The position numbers were made by a program, and so were the translations under genes. 64,000 nucleotides of DNA from Sialis fuliginosa (taxonomy: Eukaryota > Arthropoda > Insecta > Megaloptera > Sialidae), in NCBI GenBank assembly GCA_961205875.1, contig OY540820.1, positions 11,594,001 to 11,658,000 of the forward strand. Reading direction: 5' to 3'. Below are positions 36,295 to 47,190 of this stretch, piece by piece; position 1 is the first letter of the stretch, and each line of letters opens with the position of its first letter. Below the pieces are notes generated by a model. It saw only the letters and a program-made list of their open reading frames with translations. It was not told the DNA's origin and made no database searches.

Positions 36295-37427
36295 TCTATA
36301 AATATAAAGCTCAACGTGTCTCTGTCTGTCTGTCTGTCCGTTAGTGCGCTCATCACTCGAGAACCACTTATCCGATTTACGTGTTTTTTTTTTAATTCAT
36401 AGGTACGCCAGATTATAGGCTATATTTTGCTTACAATTAGTAGCAGTGCCGATAATAGTAAATCAAGTCGGAAAAAAGTTTACCACCAGCGTGCTCTTTT
36501 GCAATACGCTGCCTAAAGGCAAACGTCCATAAGTACGCATCAGACGGATCGTATCAAACGGATTAATTTGTGGTAGTGCGTCCATCATATACGTAGCAAT
36601 CGGATTGCCGAGGCAACGGCCATTGCAATGTATTGCAATTGTATGACGTCATCGGCTAGTCGTCATTACCGCACTTATAATAATATAATATGACTTGCAA
36701 TGGAAATAATTCTAAAATTCGTTTTATACGATCCGTACGATGCGTACACTGAAAAAAAAAATATGGTGCCAACTTCGCCGCGAGATTGACCGTTTTGTAA
36801 CTGCTTCAACTGAATTTCAGTTGTTTCAACAATACGATGGTTGAAACAAAGTTTTATGTTTTTTTTTCAAAAAAATATGGATTTAAATTAAAATCAGTAT
36901 AACTGAGCGAATTATGTGAGAAATTACTATATTTATATAGGTATACCTATGGTAGTTTATCTTAAACCGTTGAATATTGAACAAAATAATGTAGTAAAGT
37001 CCGCGACACCATATGTCTAACTTTTATATTTAAGCCACAATGACTGCTTTTATGTTACAAAGAAAATTAAAAATATTTGGGTTCTGTTTACTTATGATCT
37101 GCAAAACTACGAATTATCGAAATAAATGATTTCATCGTCATAAATACTTAATGTAGATATAATTTGCCCTTTACAGCATCCAATTTGGTGTTTTGGTTTA
37201 GGAAATAACTTGAAATATACATACGGGAACATATTATTCGCGCGAACTATGTAAATCAGACCCGTGTCGCGGCGCTGGCGTGTGGCAGAAGGGGGCGGTG
37301 CGTTCGGCCGGCATTTGTTTTCAATAATTAACTTTTTTTTAAACAGAAAAAATGTTTTTTTACTTTTTGTCTTGATTCGTTTTTGTTAGGTAATTTAAGT
37401 GAGCGAAGCCGCGCGGGTCCAGCTAGT
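36295..37427 (+). mobile_element. Helitron-like element with nested insertion
   Basis: Starts A|TCTATAAATATAAAGCTC with GTCTGTCTGTCTGTCCGTT and CTCGAGAACCACTTATCC; ends GAGCGAAGCCGCGCGGGTCC then AGCTAG|T (GC hairpin, CTAG, insertion between A and T). No Rep/helicase. Related to 43899-44662 (inverted), 33110-33240 and 63628-63780. Confidence 0.75.
36518..36966. mobile_element. Insertion nested in the Helitron-like element
   Basis: The second Helitron copy reads GCCTAAACAGTTCAATATTG (reverse strand of 44480-44520), while this copy has GCCTAAA, about 450 extra bases, then TTAAACCGTTGAATATTG. Inside, TAAGTACGCATCAGACGGAT pairs with ATCCGTACGATGCGTACAC, and ATGACGTCAT lies between. TTCAACTGAATTTCAGTTG (36806) is a second small palindrome. 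Confidence 0.65.
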
Positions 37428-39292
37428 ATTGTATATAAGAACTTAGTTTTGAATTTCATGTTTGTGAGTTTAACCGTTTTAACTTAACAGACGTAATTGA
37501 AATAATTGTATTTCATTCTGTTGAAATCTTGAGTTTTTTCATGATTAGGTGTATGCATGTATAAAAAAGTCTATGAAATATTTTCTGCAAAGCGCCACAT
37601 AATGTTTAGTGAGAAAATTAAGAAGTATGCTTGTATTTCAAAGTTTTCATTCAGTAGCAATAAATTCTTGGTAGCTTTAAGGGAGCATTTTGTTTTGAAA
37701 TAAACAATAATTTATGCACCTTTGGCATTCCTTTTATACAAGATTGATATAAAATGCCGATATGTCGATATATACTTGAGTCAGGTAGAAGGTTAAATAT
37801 CAACATATTACGATCTAAGAAATGTATCAGTCGAACTGGTTCCATGTTTGTACCATCAGGTATCTCCTGATTTACGACGAAGATGCGTAAATAAAGTTAA
37901 ATTATAGTTTCAATAGTTATAATTAATAAAGTAGGTATAGTATTATAGGTTGTGTATTATATTGTAGGTATATCACAGAAAAAAAAACAGGGGGGGGGGC
38001 AATGGGGCATAACTGACTTTTTTGGTTCAAATAAGTGTACAAGCTGTAATTTTTGAGTAAAATTTTTTTTTAGTCTTTAAATTTTTTGTTGATCTGTCGA
38101 ACCCGATTTAGCAAAAAAAATTTCTAAATATAAACAATGTTAATTTTTTTAAAATTCTAAGAAAAATCGATTATTTAACAGCTGTTAATTAACAAATCCT
38201 TATCCAGCAACCCAGAAAACCTTTAGTAAGATATTTTACGGCAAGGGTTAAGTTTGATTTCTGAAATGTTTAAACATCTTCAGTTAAGAATAATACATTT
38301 CAATAAATACTAGTATTCTTGAGTCATTCTTCAAAATATAAGTTTCAAGATCACAATAACTTTTTTTAACATACAAATAACTGCAAAATGATTTATATCC
38401 AAAAATTAAAATATTACAAAAACTCTAACAAAATAAATATATTATATAATAGTGTAGAACAACAATTTCATAATATTTTAGGAAAACTCACTGGAGGGAA
38501 AAATCTTTTGCGTACAAGACCTGCATCTAAAACTTGTAAAGAAATCTCCTGTCCATTGCACAAAAACCGAGATGAATTATTAAGGGTTCAAAGTCAGACA
38601 ACCATGAAATCACCCATGTTTTTATTAATAATCTATATTTCATCAGGTCTTTTTTTAACTACGTAAACAATTTTTTCTCTCTGTATGTATTTAATTAATT
38701 AATGCGAATTTAGTATTCTAAACGAAAGGTATGATTTAATTATATATGCATTATTAGGTTCTATTAAAAACGTTTTATTTATACGTATACTCGTACATAG
38801 GCAAGGGCGTACGCAAAATAAGAGGGGGGGAACTTTTATACAAATAATTACATCAATAAATTTTTTATTTATTTATTTTTTCCACAAGTAGATTATGCAT
38901 CAATTTAGCTTCCCCTTCCAAAATTAAATTTTTTTATTGTAAACGTGAAAATTACTCGTTGATATATAATATCTTTAATTTGAGGCATCATAAAGAGGGT
39001 AGTGCCATTCGAGATTTTAAAGTTGGGGTAGGAGCGTGTAGCAGGTGACTCACCTCGTGATATTTATATTGTGATTTGATGCCCCTCTTGCTATTTTATA
39101 CTCTTCCCAAATTGACACCCTGTATATAAAACTGTAGGCTCTTACAGTATAATTTTAATATTTTTTTTAGCCCATAAATGACGTCGTTTTAGAGGTATTA
39201 ATTTTTATTCTTTTTAGAATTTTTGTCTGTTTGTATTGTCCGATTATAAACTCAAATATGATGATACTAGATAGATTTTGATAGAATTAGTT
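37428..39292. other. Gene-free stretch
   Basis: A 92-codon open frame at 38388-38666 has no family feature I recognise and sits in A/T-rich DNA. 38808-38835 (CAAGGGCGTACGCAAAATAA) is a MITE-end-like word. ACACCCTGTATATAAAAC at 39116 resembles an element end. Confidence 0.4.
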
Positions 39293-39788
39293 TAGTGGCA
39301 CCAGTCTTGGCAAGGACCTCAGTAATGGCAAATTTTTAATTAAATGTACTGAATTAGAAATATGTGTTGATATTTGTCTACTACCATTTCTGAATATTAA
39401 TCTATATATATTTAACTGTCTTACAGCGTGATTTGATGACAATCGGTCAATAGGTGTCAAAATAAATTGTGAACATTAGAACCAATTATTAGTATAATTT
39501 ATTTATTAATTATTATATTATCATAGCAACTGCTTTACATTTCTTTTATATATTTTGTGTCGTAGTACTTATCATTTTGTAATCATTAGCAAGTGTCCAT
39601 TACTGAAGAAAAAACATGAACTAAATAAATGGCTATAATTTAATAAACAAACTATAATTGCGGACTTTGGTAATTAAATTAATTAAATAAAGAGTTACTT
39701 GTTTTATTAGTAACATCAGTTCATGAGAATTACAAAAAACAACCGAAAACTTGCTCTTATAGCGGCCATAACTGATGTCTTTACCTTA
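39293..39788 (+). mobile_element. TAAGGTA-family MITE, copy c
   Basis: TAGTGGCACCAGTCTTGGCA at the left through GCCATAACTGATGTCTTTAC CTTA at the right. Collinear with 45852-46430, with small deletions near 39545 and 39605. Confidence 0.85.
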
Positions 39789-40868
39789 TAATATCATCAC
39801 ACTACTCTATCACAAGACTTAATTGTAACCTTAAACACGTTATAGAATATTAGTCAATTACATATACCTACTGATTTCTTTTTTCATTGTTGCAAAGTCT
39901 TAAATTAGTGCCACTATTGTGGAGATGTGATGCATACATGCCTACGTATTTAGTGGAGCCGATCGTGCGAACATTCACCAATTTTAAAATACACGTAGGT
40001 ATAACCGCTAAGAAACAGTACAATTATAAGTGTAATAAGTAATTTTATTATTAAATTGACAAAAGTACGTATTTTATAGGAATGAATATTGTAACTATTG
40101 CCATTATAAACACTCAGACGAGAAAATATTTAAATTGTGTTTATACTTACATGCAATAAATTTTAGATAGAGAATAATAAATTTTAATAGTAGATACATG
40201 AGGTACAGTTTGTTTTATTATACATCATTGACGTAAGCTGGAAATAAAAAAAATATGATTAATAACGTCGAATTTTATCGTGCGTAAATATCAATTAACC
40301 ACTAGGCTAGTGATGTGTGATATTGTAACTTACACAGAAACTTTATTAAGGTGCAAGGGTGGATCTAGAGGAAGGTAATGGGGATAATTATACCTCCTCT
40401 AAGAAAGTTTACATTGCATACAAATTTACATATCATCATTTTGCGAATACTGATATCTCCCTACCATAAACAAATATGTATTTTGAGTTACTAGATTCGA
40501 ATTAAATGTGATTTGAAATATTTGAAAATGATTTAGGTTAGAATATACACATGCATGTTCTGCTCACCTCGCTTCTAGTTGTAAAAATAAAATACTATAA
40601 GTGCTGGTGAAAAATTCCGGGTAGCTCTGCGTTCTATTTTGTCTTCTTGACGACGTTTCGGTCAAATCCTATCGGCCATCTTCAGATCTGGTTTCACTAG
40701 TGACAATATTTCAACAGAATACTATAATGTTATAGAATCTGTTCTACTTACAATTAGTTTGATTTTATTCCATTATTGTTTACACATTTAAAAGTGAAAT
40801 GAGCAAAACAGGTATGTTTATTGCCACAGCTGTTCTCCACAAAATTGATGTCTAAAGAATTGATTTTT

Positions 40869-41531
40869 ACTTCCATGTTCTGAAAGAAATGGAAGTATTG
40901 TAATACCGTCGAAAAATCGTGTCTGAGATAATGACAGATTCTTCTTCAACTTCAAAATTTAATAAAAAGTTAATTTCCGCATGGCGGCTGTGCGTGTGTC
41001 TGTTCGGATGTAGAAATTTTGTCTCAGGGAGTACTCCAGACCTATTGATTTTGGTGATAATCGGATTAGGGGTTTTCGAAATATTCGAAATTCTGTAACT
41101 TTTATCGTCTAAAAAGTGAACGTTGCGAATATTATCTCACTAATTTTGATAAGACTTGGTACATTTGTAGTTCAATTGAACCGAAGGGACATTATTATTT
41201 GTACTTGTCTAAACAACTATTGAAAGGGTGAAGACCACTCTCAAAATTTAATTTTAAATACTATTTAATACGTAATTAATTCATGTTGCCTTGGAAAGGA
41301 ATGCAACAAAATTCAAATTGTCAAATTAGTTATTCTACGAATGTGTATTATGTTTTTGACATTAGGAAATTAAAAAACTAAAATATTTATATACAAATGG
41401 CAATAACTGCTATAACCGTCGTAATGTTTTTTATGTATTACGAAATTTATACTATTCATAGTAGGTAGTATGTTATATAAATAAAATATTTTTTAAAAGT
41501 ATTTTAAAAAAGATAGAAAGATCATGGAAGT
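40869..41531 (+). mobile_element. ACTTCCATG-family element, copy 2
   Basis: ACTTCCATG at 40869-40877 is inverted as CATGGAAGT at 41523-41531. Interior collinear with 17891-18510, including GAGTACTCCAGACCTATTGA; this copy keeps about 60 bases (around 41195-41320) absent from the other. Confidence 0.8.
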
Positions 41532-43898
41532 CATGTATGGTTCTCCATACCGATATTTAAATACAATTTACGAAATATTAAGCAATGTGCTTCAGTTAAA
41601 TGATTCAGAACATTCATATAGATAATGTTATAATAATAAAAATCAAATGTATAAACATATCGATTGCGATTAAAAAAATATATATATACCATATAAATTT
41701 CATCCTATATTGAAATTCTTTATAACAATATGCACCCACTCAGATTTATGAACTAAACACACATTCGTTTCTTGAAATTACTGCAACTCTATACATAAAA
41801 TATTATATATGATTTTCGAATCATTGGTTGCCATCTGCTGAATGCATACGAAATCAGATGTTTTCCCTTGAAATAAAAAATGTACGTGCTTTAAGGATTT
41901 GTATTCTCATATCAACGTGGAAATCCCTGACACATAAAAAAAGTAAATTATCTGTACGGGGAAATGGTAAGGAAAATATTTATCGTAATTTTTGTGTATA
42001 TAGAAGTATTTTGGTATGTGATTTTGAAAAAGGGTCTAATATTAACTGAAACATTTGAAGAAGGAGACAAATAGTAAATTAGTTATGGATGTTGTTTTAT
42101 TAGTTTTTCAAAATTTTAATTAAACGTGGCATTTTCGTGATCTATATTAGTAATTTTGAAAATTTGTAAGCCCGTAGATCTTTACATAACATATTATAGT
42201 TATTTTCGTCTGAATTTTATTAGTTAATGTTTAATGAAGTTACACCATTTATAAAAAGTTTGTTCGAAAAAACTCAAAACTACATACTTGTATTGGTTCC
42301 AAAATCATGCGGTTTTTTTGCTCTGCTATTCAGCAAAGAATAATTGGTAAATGGAACAAGGCATTAGTAAAATTGTTTTTGCTATCAGTTAATATCAATC
42401 AATTACCATTAAAACTATAAAAGTTTCAATCACGAAAGTTCTTATAATAGGGCAATGACCCTAATTCATTTGGTATATTTATATTTGTTCAAATTTAAAA
42501 TATATTAAACACATTCTAATGTTTTCATGTCATATAGTACAAATTCAAATCCATCCAATCGTTACGTTTTTCGAAAGCCCGGTATTTTTCTGGCTGCCTT
42601 CCGCTACAAATATCCGGTGTGAGAGCAAGACGCCAATATTCGTGATCTTTATAGACGAAGAGAGATAATCATACGTCTCTCGCAAAGTTCGTAGAAGTCT
42701 GAATCTCCTAGAAACGCTCACATAGGGTGGGAAAAGGGAATTCAACCCTAAGTCTCAAAGGAGAACAAAACCCAAACTATAACGGGCATTCTTTTGTATA
42801 AGCCAGAAAGAGATAGCTTAACACATTTCCGTATTTTAGAATGAAACAGGTACATTCTTGTTTAGGTACAGTGTGCGGTAGAGAGAGGTAGTAAATGTTA
42901 GATTTGGGCGTTAGAAAGAGACGGTGTGACCACTTTGTACTGATATTTGTAACGCGTGTCAAGGGTTTGAGGGGTGAATATATTTTTTTGTTATAGAAGT
43001 GCCTTATATGATGCTGGGGTATATCTAGTTTGAGGTTTTTTCGTATTTTGTGATAATTATCGGGTATTGGGGTACAAGAGGGCATTACGAATATCCAGTT
43101 TTACTTGGACTTCTGAGTGTAAGTAATGTCTTCTTCTCTGAATCTAGGGGTTAGTAAGTAATTCTTAATCTGAAATTTATAGTTAATTTCATTAAATTAA
43201 TTTATTAAACAAAATGTACAATTTGTTTATTTAGGTAACTTCAAGTAAATATAAAAAAATACTTTTGGAAGTTCCGTGGAATCAAACTTGCAATTCGAAT
43301 CAAATAATTATGAAGTACGTTAATCGTCATTTAAATGTTGTAGAAAATAAATCAAACCAATAAATAATTAAAATCTGTTACAGCATAAATTAAAATAGGT
43401 ACCTAAATACCAATAAACATTTAAGATCGTAATAAATTTAAACTAACTTTCTATTTTATAGTGTCAACATTACTGCCCACTAGCAAAAAACGAAAAAAAA
43501 TATAGAACAGTCTAACCAATAAATAAACAGTTTTTGTTCGATTTTTTAATATTTTATTTGCGTATTTTCATTAAACTTGTATATATTTTTTAAATAAGCG
43601 GTTTATAATTTCTGAATAGCTTATACGAACTTTATTTCTATTTTATAAAGGCGTAACAATACGAAGCGTGCATCACGGTTGTACATTATAAATTGTGAAG
43701 CTAATGAACGTTATTTTCTCTCTCTCTTTCTCTAATATGTGAGAAAACCATAAATATTGAAACTCTTTTAATAATTTTGTAAAGTATTTTAACTTAACTG
43801 CAAAAGTTAGGACAATAATAATATTCTTGTGCATAATACATAAAAATGAGTTCAAAAAGGAAACAGGAAAGGGTGAAAAAAGTGCTTTTATATAAAGA
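41532..43898. other. Gene-free stretch
   Basis: The minus strand is open for 66 codons (42545-42745) and 102 codons (42777-43085) in DNA that is GC-richer than its flanks (for example CGAAAGCCCGGTATTTTTCT, GAGACGGTGTGACCACTTTG). I do not recognise either product. It may be an old retroelement or untranslated repeat. Confidence 0.3.
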
Positions 43899-44662
43899 CT
43901 AGCTGGGCCCGCGCGGCTTCGCCCGCTTGGACTACGGAATTATTGTTTAAGATCTTTAAAAAATATAGTTGAATTAAGTACAAATACGATTAATTATTAT
44001 CGTAATAAAAACTAATCAAAAACTAACGTACCTAAAAAAAACAAATCAGAACAAAAATTACAAATAATTTTGGTTAAATTTAAAAGTTAATAATTGAAAA
44101 CAAAATAAACAACTGCCGGGCGGCCGAGTGAAGAATCTTCCCTCTCCCCGCGACACTTCATCATAGTTCGCGCGAATTGCCGCGAATAATATGTTATTGT
44201 ATGTATATTTCACGTTATTTCCTAAACCAAAAGACAAAATTGGATTCTGTAAAGGGCAAATTATATCTACATTAGGTACTTATGACGATGAAATCATTTA
44301 TTTCGATAAGGATTAATGTTTTGTAGGTCATAATTCCACATAAACAAAACCCAAATATTTTAAATTTTCTTTGTAGCATAAAAGCAGTCATTGTGGCTTA
44401 AATATAAAAGTTAGACATATGGTGCCACTGACTTTATTGTAGATCTTTTGATTCTACACAGTTTTTTAATGCATTATTTTGTTCAATATTGAACTGTTTA
44501 GGCAGCGTATTGCAAAATAGCGCGCTGACGGCAAAATTTTTTCGACTTGATTTACTATTATCGTAACTGCCAGAGAATGTACCTATGAATTAAAAAAGAA
44601 ACTACGTAAATCGGATAAGTGATTCTCGAGTGATAAGCGCACTAACGGACAGACAGACAGTG
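43899..44662 (-). mobile_element. Helitron-like element, inverted copy without nested insertion
   Basis: On the minus strand it ends GAAGCCGCGCGGGCCCAGCT AG|T and shares ATTTGCCCTTTACAGAATCC, GACTGCTTTTATGCTACAAA and CGAGAATCACTTATCC with 36295-37427. The 5' terminus beyond CTGTCTGTCTGTCCGTTAG is not preserved. Confidence 0.75.
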
Positions 44663-44928
44663 TAAAAAGACTGATATGTAAAAAAATCAGAACGAAAAAA
44701 ATATTAGATATGAAATTTATGTTATAAGTTAACCACAACATTATTATTAGAACTATAAGCTTTTTTCGACGAACACCTTCCCACCCTTAGAAAAATATAT
44801 CTTAAAATAATATTCAAAGTAAATCAAATATGGTTATAAATACTTTATGGACAAACGATTAAAGCATTATTTTTCAAATATAACTAAACTTAAGCTTTGA
44901 ATAAAATCTTTATTTTATGACTATAATG

Positions 44929-45439
44929 CAGGGGCGCCGACTCCATGGGGCTTAAGGGGCTCAAGCCCCCCCAATATTACCGTCGGGGGAGCTGAGCCCC
45001 CCCAATAAATGATGAATATTTAAGTTCATACATTAAGATTTAACGGATTATTTTATAGGTTGCCAATATGTTAGTGAGTATATTTTGTAAAATAATGTTG
45101 TCATTATGAAAAATTATTAGAAAGATGAAGATTTTTGGAAAGTTAATCGTTTAGGCAAGTGAAATATATAAAATATAAAAATTTATTTTGTACACAAATA
45201 AAGGCACAATAAAACGTTTATTTGCAGAATTGTTGTAGATATTTTAATAGTCGATAATATAGTATACAAATTAATTATGTCAGGTCTGTATTAAGGAAAA
45301 ATTGTTAATGAAAAAAACTTCTTACGTCAACTCTCTTGGGGGGGGGGGTACACGGTATTATTATTTTGTCTTATATAAGGGAAAAGAGAGTCCAAAAAAA
45401 TTGAGCCCCCCCAATATTTTTGACAAGTCGGCGCCCCTG
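44929..45439. mobile_element. Non-autonomous hAT element with 8-bp target duplication
   Basis: CAGGGGCGCCGACT and AGTCGGCGCCCCTG are perfect 14-bp inverted ends, flanked by ctataatg at 44921-44928 and 45440-45447. Subterminal repeats of GAGCCCCCCCAAT occur on both sides. No transposase. Confidence 0.9.
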
Positions 45440-45851
45440 CTATAATGGCAATATAAAATGCTACTATTGTGTACGTCATATATGGTATATAAATATCTAT
45501 TAAAAGTCGATGAGTTTGGCAACAGCGCACGATGTTCGTGTAAGCGCGGATGTTTGTTGAATATGCTTACATGTATGGTTTTTTGATTTCAGAAGCGTTG
45601 ACGTAAAGATAAAGGCGATATTTCATAATTATCTTTATAACGTCATTTACTGATAAACGGAGAAGAGTAAAAATGTTGATAAATATTTCAGCTGATTATG
45701 AAGTTGTTGTTGTCAAAAACTAAAAACGAACAAGGTCGGTCGAATTCACAAGATATTTGAGAATTTCCTCGTGAGCTGTTTATAAAATATTTAATCGATT
45801 TTTATTATTTCGAATTTTGACTTTTTATGCTAATTTCTATAAATTTCTTAG

Positions 45852-46430
45852 TAAGGTAGTGAGTGGCACCAGTCTTGGCAAGGACCCCAGTAATGGCAAA
45901 ATTTTAATTAAATGTACTGAATTAGAAATATGTGTTGATATTTGATTACTGTCATTTCTGAATATAAATCTATATACATTTAACTATCTTACAGCGTGAT
46001 TTAATGACAATCGGCCAATAGATGTCAAAATGGTGGACGTTTAAACTAATTATTAGTATAATTTATTCATTAATTATTATATTATCATAGCAACTGATTT
46101 ACATTGTTTCAAATTTGACGATTTTTTCTTTTATATCTTTTATGTCGTAGTACTTATCATTTTGTAATCATTAGAAAGTGTGCATTACTGCATGCTCATT
46201 ACTACTGGTTTTACCTTTGCCATTACTGGAGAATAAACATAAACAAATTAAAAGGCTATAATTTAAAAAACAAACTATATTTGGGGACTTTGGTAATTAA
46301 ATTGATTAAATAAAGAGTTACTTGTTTTATTAGAAATATGAGTTCATGAGAATTACAAAAATCAAGCCTATTAATAAAAAAAAACGAAAAATTTCTCTTA
46401 TAGCGGCCGTAACTGGGGCCCCTACCTTAT
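45852..46430 (+). mobile_element. TAAGGTA-family MITE, copy d (best preserved)
   Basis: TAAGGTAGTGAGTGGCACCA at the left; GTAACTGGGGCCCCTACCTTA at the right. About 580 bases, ends compatible with a TA target duplication (Tc1/mariner-like, inferred). No coding capacity. It ends about 600 bases upstream of the first recognised PCGF exon. Confidence 0.85.
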
Positions 46431-47033
46431 CTACCAAACTCTTTAACAGTATCTGAAAATCGATTTATTTGTACCGGAAATGTTTCATTAACTGTTAACG
46501 TACATCTTTTATATCTTAATGTTTTCATTTCATGTTTCATATTTATTTATACCTATATAATTTCACATAAAGTTATTCGACAACTAGTTTTCACTTCTCG
46601 ATTAACAAAGCTCACGTAAAATACTATGAAGTAATCACTATATTAGAAGAAGATAGCAGATTTAGGTGCAACAAACAGAATTGATGCAACAGATTAAATG
46701 ATATATTTTTTCTTTAAAAACATTAACAGCTTTCTGTCTACCTGTTTGTTCTTGGTAAACACGAAAACTACTGAACCGATTTTAATTCGGTTTTCCCCAG
46801 AGGATAGATAAAGCGAACTCGCAGCACGTAAAACTCAGTTCGCTGGCTAAATCACAAGAGCTTGACAAAAAAGTCAGTGGTGTCTCCATATCTTTAATAG
46901 ACAAATTGCTTATTTCAAATAACCTCAATAATCCTTGTATCACAATTTTCGTTCATTTCATTGGCTTGAATGAACTAATGATTGAATTAATCAATTAAGC
47001 TAGAATGTGGCTACAATAATTGTATCGTTCCAG
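46431..47033. other. Sequence upstream of the first recognised PCGF exon
   Basis: Presumed 3' end of an intron: no in-frame ATG, in-frame TAG at 47001. 46735-46800 (TGTCTACCTGTTTGTTCTTG, CTACTGAACCGATTTTAATT) is a Helitron-head-like word. No splice donor with coding capacity recognised. Confidence 0.4.
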
Positions 47034-47190
47034 ACTGAAATCTCAGAAGCTCCGGTATCTAACGGCAACAACACGACGCCTAAACCGCCTGGCAGAATAC
47101 AATTGCGCGAGGTGAATGCGCATCTCACGTGTCGCCTCTGCAATGGATACTACATCGATGCCACCACGATCGTGGAATGTCTTCATTCAT
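47034..47190 (+). CDS. Psc: PCGF gene, first recognised coding exon (first half of RING)
   Basis: The acceptor is ...TCGTTCCAG before ACT GAA ATC; a TAG lies in frame at 47001 and no in-frame ATG occurs before the RING, so translation must start in an upstream exon that ends in phase 0. About 30 low-complexity residues rich in Asn, Thr and Pro precede [20 protein letters not shown], then TTIVECLHS. It carries RING ligands Cys33, Cys36, Cys49 and His51. The donor is CAT|GTGAGT at 47191, leaving one base of a Phe codon. The acceptor has a weak pyrimidine tract; a CTAAT-type branch site lies about 60 bases upstream. Confidence 0.92.

Noticed and set aside
38388..38666. 92-codon open frame with an N-terminal Lys/Asn-rich stretch
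   Set aside because: Composition matches AT-rich noncoding DNA; no motif, splice context or copy supports a gene.
47007..47033. Start at GTG 47007 for the RING exon
   Set aside because: GTG is not a normal nuclear start in insects, and the nine codons before the acceptor are intron-like with a stop just upstream.
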